Shown piece by piece: positions 52,820-57,409 of a stretch of DNA of 57,409 bases. Made by a program: the position numbers and the translations under genes. The first letter of the stretch is position 1. Each line of letters begins with the position of its first letter. Origin of the DNA: an uncultured Allosphingosinicella sp. (GTDB taxonomy: Bacteria; Pseudomonadota; Alphaproteobacteria; Sphingomonadales; Sphingomonadaceae); NCBI GenBank assembly GCA_934539295.1, contig CAKTCN010000023.1, positions 1 through 57,409 of the forward strand. Reading direction: 5' to 3'. The notes below the pieces were generated by a model, which was not told the origin of the DNA, made no database searches, and was given only the letters and a program-made list of their open reading frames with translations.

Positions 52820-54082
52820 TCAGGCGCTGGTTATCGGCCGGCGATATGCCCAAAGGGCAAAGGCGCCCACGACCAGGAAGGAGAATGCCGGCACCAGCAT
52901 CGCGATTGCGATGCCCGTGCGATCGGATGTCCAGCCCATGGCACCGGTCAGCACCGCCCCGCCGATGATCGCCATGATGATCAGCGACGCGCCGAACTTG
53001 CGCAGCGGACCCAGCCCCTCGACACCCAGCGCGAAGATGGTGGGGAACTGGATCGACATGAAGAAGCTTGCCGCGACGAGTGCGTAGAGCCCGGCCTCCC
53101 CACCCACCAGGGCGGCGAAGGTGAACAGCCCGATCGAGATCGCCGCGAAGACGGCCAGCAGCACCGCCGGCGCGACCCGGCTCATGATCGCAGTGCCGAC
53201 GAAGCGCCCCACCGCGAACAGGGCCAGTGAGGCGAGCAGCATGTCCGCGGCTGCCCGCTCGCTGATCTCCGGCACGTTCGCCTGCGCATAGCGGATGGTG
53301 AAGCTCCAGACCCCGACCTGCGCGCCAACGTAGAAGAATTGCGCCACGGCAGCGAGCAGAAGGCGGGGCCTGCCGAACAGGGCCGAGAAGCGCGCGGGCT
53401 CGCCTGCCTCTCGCTCCTCCCGCGTTCCTTCGGGGAAGCGGATCAGCATCGCGGCCACGGCGAAGCACAGCACTACCGCGCCGATCAGGAGATAGGGTCC
53501 CTGCACCGCCAGCGTCTCGGCGCGATAATAAGCCAGGCGATCGGCCTCAGACATGGCGGCGAGCGCTGCCTCGTCATGATGGATGCCCGACAGGATGAAC
53601 TGACGCCCGACCAGGATGCCGGTCAGCGAGCCCAGCGGATTGGCCGCCTGCGCCCAGTTGATCCGCCGCGCCGCACCGGCAGGGTCGCCAAGCTCGGTCA
53701 TCAGCGGGTTGGCCGAGGTTTCGAGGAAGGCGAGACCCGAGGCGATCACGAACAGCGCCAGCAGGAACAGGAGATACTCGCCCGCTGCCGCCGCCGGATA
53801 GAAGAGCAAGGCGCCGGCGCCATAGAGCAGCAGCCCGATGACGATCGCTGCCTTGTAGCCGCGGCTGCGCATCACGAAGGATGCGGGAATCGCGAGCAGG
53901 AAATAGCCGAGGTAGAAGACCTGTTGAACGAAGCTGGTGCCGAAATCGGAGAGGACGAATGCCTTCCTGAACTGGGCGATCAGGATGTCATTGAGGTTGT
54001 TCGCCATTCCCCAAAGGAAGAACAGGCTTACCGTGAGTACGATTGCCGGCGCGTAAGAGCGCCCCTCCCCCTGCCCTTGCAT
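52820..54082 (-). CDS. fucP: L-fucose:H+ symporter, FucP-like (MFS)
   Basis: A 420-residue transporter with twelve spans. It shows the FucP pattern LFFLWGMANNLNDILI (with Asp32), ASGLAFLETSANPLMTELG (with Glu121) and RINWAQAANPLGSLTGILVG, equivalent to the proton- and sugar-binding Asp/Glu/Asn sites of E. coli FucP. The family also carries related sugars, but the adjacent fucose pathway makes L-fucose the best guess. It lies 31 bases after the fucose dehydrogenase gene. Confidence 0.9.
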   Translation of the reverse strand: MQGQGEGRSYAPAIVLTVSLFFLWGMANNLNDILIAQFRKAFVLSDFGTSFVQQVFYLGYFLLAIPASFVMRSRGYKAAIVIGLLLYGAGALLFYPAAAAGEYLLFLLALFVIASGLAFLETSANPLMTELGDPAGAARRINWAQAANPLGSLTGILVGRQFILSGIHHDEAALAAMSEADRLAYYRAETLAVQGPYLLIGAVVLCFAVAAMLIRFPEGTREEREAGEPARFSALFGRPRLLLAAVAQFFYVGAQVGVWSFTIRYAQANVPEISERAAADMLLASLALFAVGRFVGTAIMSRVAPAVLLAVFAAISIGLFTFAALVGGEAGLYALVAASFFMSIQFPTIFALGVEGLGPLRKFGASLIIMAIIGGAVLTGAMGWTSDRTGIAIAMLVPAFSFLVVGAFALWAYRRPITSA

Positions 54083-54113
54083 CCTGATGGTCCCTTTTCA
54101 TTATCTTATTGTC

Positions 54114-56178
<2,065 letters not shown>

Positions 56179-56182
<4 letters not shown>

Positions 56183-56943
56183 AGCAGCGTCCACCCGCCG
56201 TCGATCACGGCAGTCGTGCCGGTGGTGAAGGCGCTCTCGTCGGAGGCAAGGTGCACCGCCAGTGCCGCGATCTCGCTTGCCTGACCCAGACGCCGCATCG
56301 GCTGGCGTCCGGCGAACGCTTCGTAGCTTTCGTCGTAGCTCTTGCCGGTTCGCTCCGCCTGTTCGCGGACGCGCGACAGCAGCGACGGGGTTTCGACAGT
56401 GCCGGGACAGATCGCGTTGCAGCGGATGTTCTCGGCGACGTAATCGGCGGCAATCGCCTTGGTCATGCCGATGACTGCGCCCTTTGTGGCGCCATAAGCG
56501 AAACGATCGGGCACGCCGATGATCGATGAAGCGACGGAGGCGACGTTGATGATCGATCCGCCCCCGCGCTGACGCATGCCCGGCAGAATTGCCTTGGTCA
56601 CCAGGAACATGGCCGTCATGTTGAGAGCGACCGCCGCGTCCCAATCCTCCATCGAACATGCGAGGAGGTCGCCCGACTGAACCATGCCGGCGGCATTCAC
56701 CAGTATGTCCACCGGTTCCACCCGGCCGGCGAGCGCCACCACCTGTTCGCGTATGGTGAGGTCCAGCACAAGGCCGTTCACAAGGTCCGCGACCAGCTTG
56801 GGATCACGGTCGATTCCGATCACGGCGGCGCCTTCTTGCACGAAGGCATCGTGGATAGCGCGGCCGATCCCCTGCCCTGCGGCCATGACCAAAGCGCGCT
56901 TACCCGACAGGCGCCCACCGCCTCTTCCTCCAGCCCCCGTCAT
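56179..56943 (-). CDS. 2-keto-3-deoxy-L-fuconate dehydrogenase (SDR)
   Basis: A 254-residue SDR and the first gene of the long leftward operon. The nucleotide motif is AAGQGIG (21-27), the catalytic Tyr150 and Lys154 are in YGATK, and the rest (NVASVASSIIGVPDRFAY, RCNAICPGTVETPSL, SDESAFTTGTTAVIDGGW) resembles the group that contains Xanthomonas 2-keto-3-deoxy-L-fuconate dehydrogenase and animal BDH2. It would oxidise the C4 hydroxyl to the 2,4-diketo acid. The GAGAGG directly before the ATG is poorly spaced, so initiation may rely on GCGGGA further up. Confidence 0.87.
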
Positions 56944-56977
56944 CCTCTCATCCCGCTCTCTGTTCTACTTTCATATC

Positions 56978-57027
56978 TGCAACTTAATTGCATGCGCGAA
57001 AGGTTGCAAGCAAATGCGTCAGTTGCA
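56978..57027 (-). promoter_or_regulatory. Operator-like TTGCA repeats upstream of the fucose operon
   Basis: TGCAA-CTTAA-TTGCA (56978-56992) is a perfect 15-base palindrome with a 5-base centre. TTGCAA (57004-57009) and TTGCA (57023-57027) follow at about 20-base steps. All lie in the 147-base gap between the IclR-type gene and the operon it precedes, where an IclR operator would be expected. Confidence 0.5.
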
Positions 57028-57090
57028 GGCGCACGGAAAGCCGCCGGGAAGCAGCCCGGTTCGGAACGTCAGATGATGAAAGGACGGCTT

Positions 57091-57409
57091 CTAGGCGCGT
57101 GGGGCGCCGAGCCGGTCGGAGATAAGGGCCGCTGCCCGCAACAATTGTTCGCGCGCTTCGTCTACCCCGACGGTCTGCGACCCGTCGATCATCACCAGAT
57201 AAGGGACGGTCAAGGCCGCCGCCACGCGCCCGTCAAAGCCGAATATAGGCGCGCTGATGTCGGTCACGCCTGCGGCGCGGGCGCTTGGCAACATCTCGAA
57301 GCCACGCTCGCGTACGGTCACAAGGCGCTTTGCGATGCCGTCGATGGCAGCAGGCCCTCGATCGAGATTGTCCTTTATCGATTTCAGCTCGGCCTCGCCA
57401 AGATAGGCG
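57091..57409 (-). CDS. IclR-family transcriptional regulator, C-terminal part (5' end outside window)
   Basis: The last 105 codons of a gene that runs off the right edge. The readable part includes AYLGEAELKSIKDNLDRGPA, then RGFEMLPSARAAGVTDISAPIFGFDGRVAAALTVPYL, the effector-binding signature of IclR regulators, and ends LISDRLGAPRA. It is co-directional with and just upstream of the fucose/pectin operon, so it is the likely controller. The helix-turn-helix is not in the window. Confidence 0.85.
   Translation of the reverse strand, partial: AYLGEAELKSIKDNLDRGPAAIDGIAKRLVTVRERGFEMLPSARAAGVTDISAPIFGFDGRVAAALTVPYLVMIDGSQTVGVDEAREQLLRAAALISDRLGAPRA

Overview
The window looks like a chromosomal segment of a sphingomonad (Sphingomonas or a close relative in the Alphaproteobacteria). 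The evidence is high GC content, three TonB-dependent receptors with sphingomonad-type plug sequences, many small hyper-symmetric intergenic repeats, a DUF2794-cysE pair, an LigD/Ku pair, and a pectin utilisation locus of the kind found in plant-associated sphingomonads. I see no rRNA, tRNA, CRISPR array, prophage or insertion sequence.

Region 1 (1-6.6 kb): the tail of an unknown gene, an SDR oxidoreductase, an exported SGNH hydrolase, a small secreted spore-coat-U-like protein, a TonB-dependent receptor and a YihY/BrkB membrane protein. Region 2 (6.8-10.4 kb): bacterial NHEJ (ligD, ku). Region 3 (10.7-21.2 kb): aromatic aminotransferase, YjaB-type GNAT, class A beta-lactamase, a ZnuD-like receptor with a metal-binding loop, a zinc-ribbon miniprotein, a YadGH-type ABC exporter, a polytopic membrane protein, DUF2794 and cysE. 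Almost every junction here carries an inverted-repeat element from one of five families.

Region 4 (21.4-27.2 kb) is a peroxide-defence island: ahpF and ahpC, divergent oxyR with both redox cysteines, and katG. Region 5 (27.3-35.2 kb): a two-motif aspartyl protease, pgsA, an LplT-like transporter followed by an exported protein with an IVTG motif, an MHYT-GAF hybrid histidine kinase, two tiny overlapping genes, and a second copy of the secreted spore-coat-U-like protein. The two copies lie 32 kb apart and share an upstream dyad and the same type of terminator.

Region 6 (35.3-57.4 kb) is the most notable part. It is a pectin and L-fucose utilisation supercluster in three transcription units: (i) a leftward operon of a probable exported glycosidase, PL22 oligogalacturonate lyase, GH105 unsaturated galacturonyl hydrolase and GH28 polygalacturonase; (ii) divergent PL10 pectate lyase followed by a 1.1-kilo-residue TonB receptor that ends at a strong terminator; (iii) a leftward seven-gene operon of 2-keto-3-deoxy-L-fuconate dehydrogenase, L-fuconate dehydratase, L-fucose dehydrogenase, FucP-type transporter, fuconolactonase, a second PL10 lyase and a very large DUF4450-like protein. 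It is preceded by an IclR-family regulator cut by the window edge. The layout suggests that lyases and glycosidases outside the cytoplasm cut pectic polymers, the TonB receptor imports oligomers, and released L-fucose is taken up and oxidised by the non-phosphorylating pathway. The last hydrolase of that pathway and the galacturonate (kdu) genes are not in the window.
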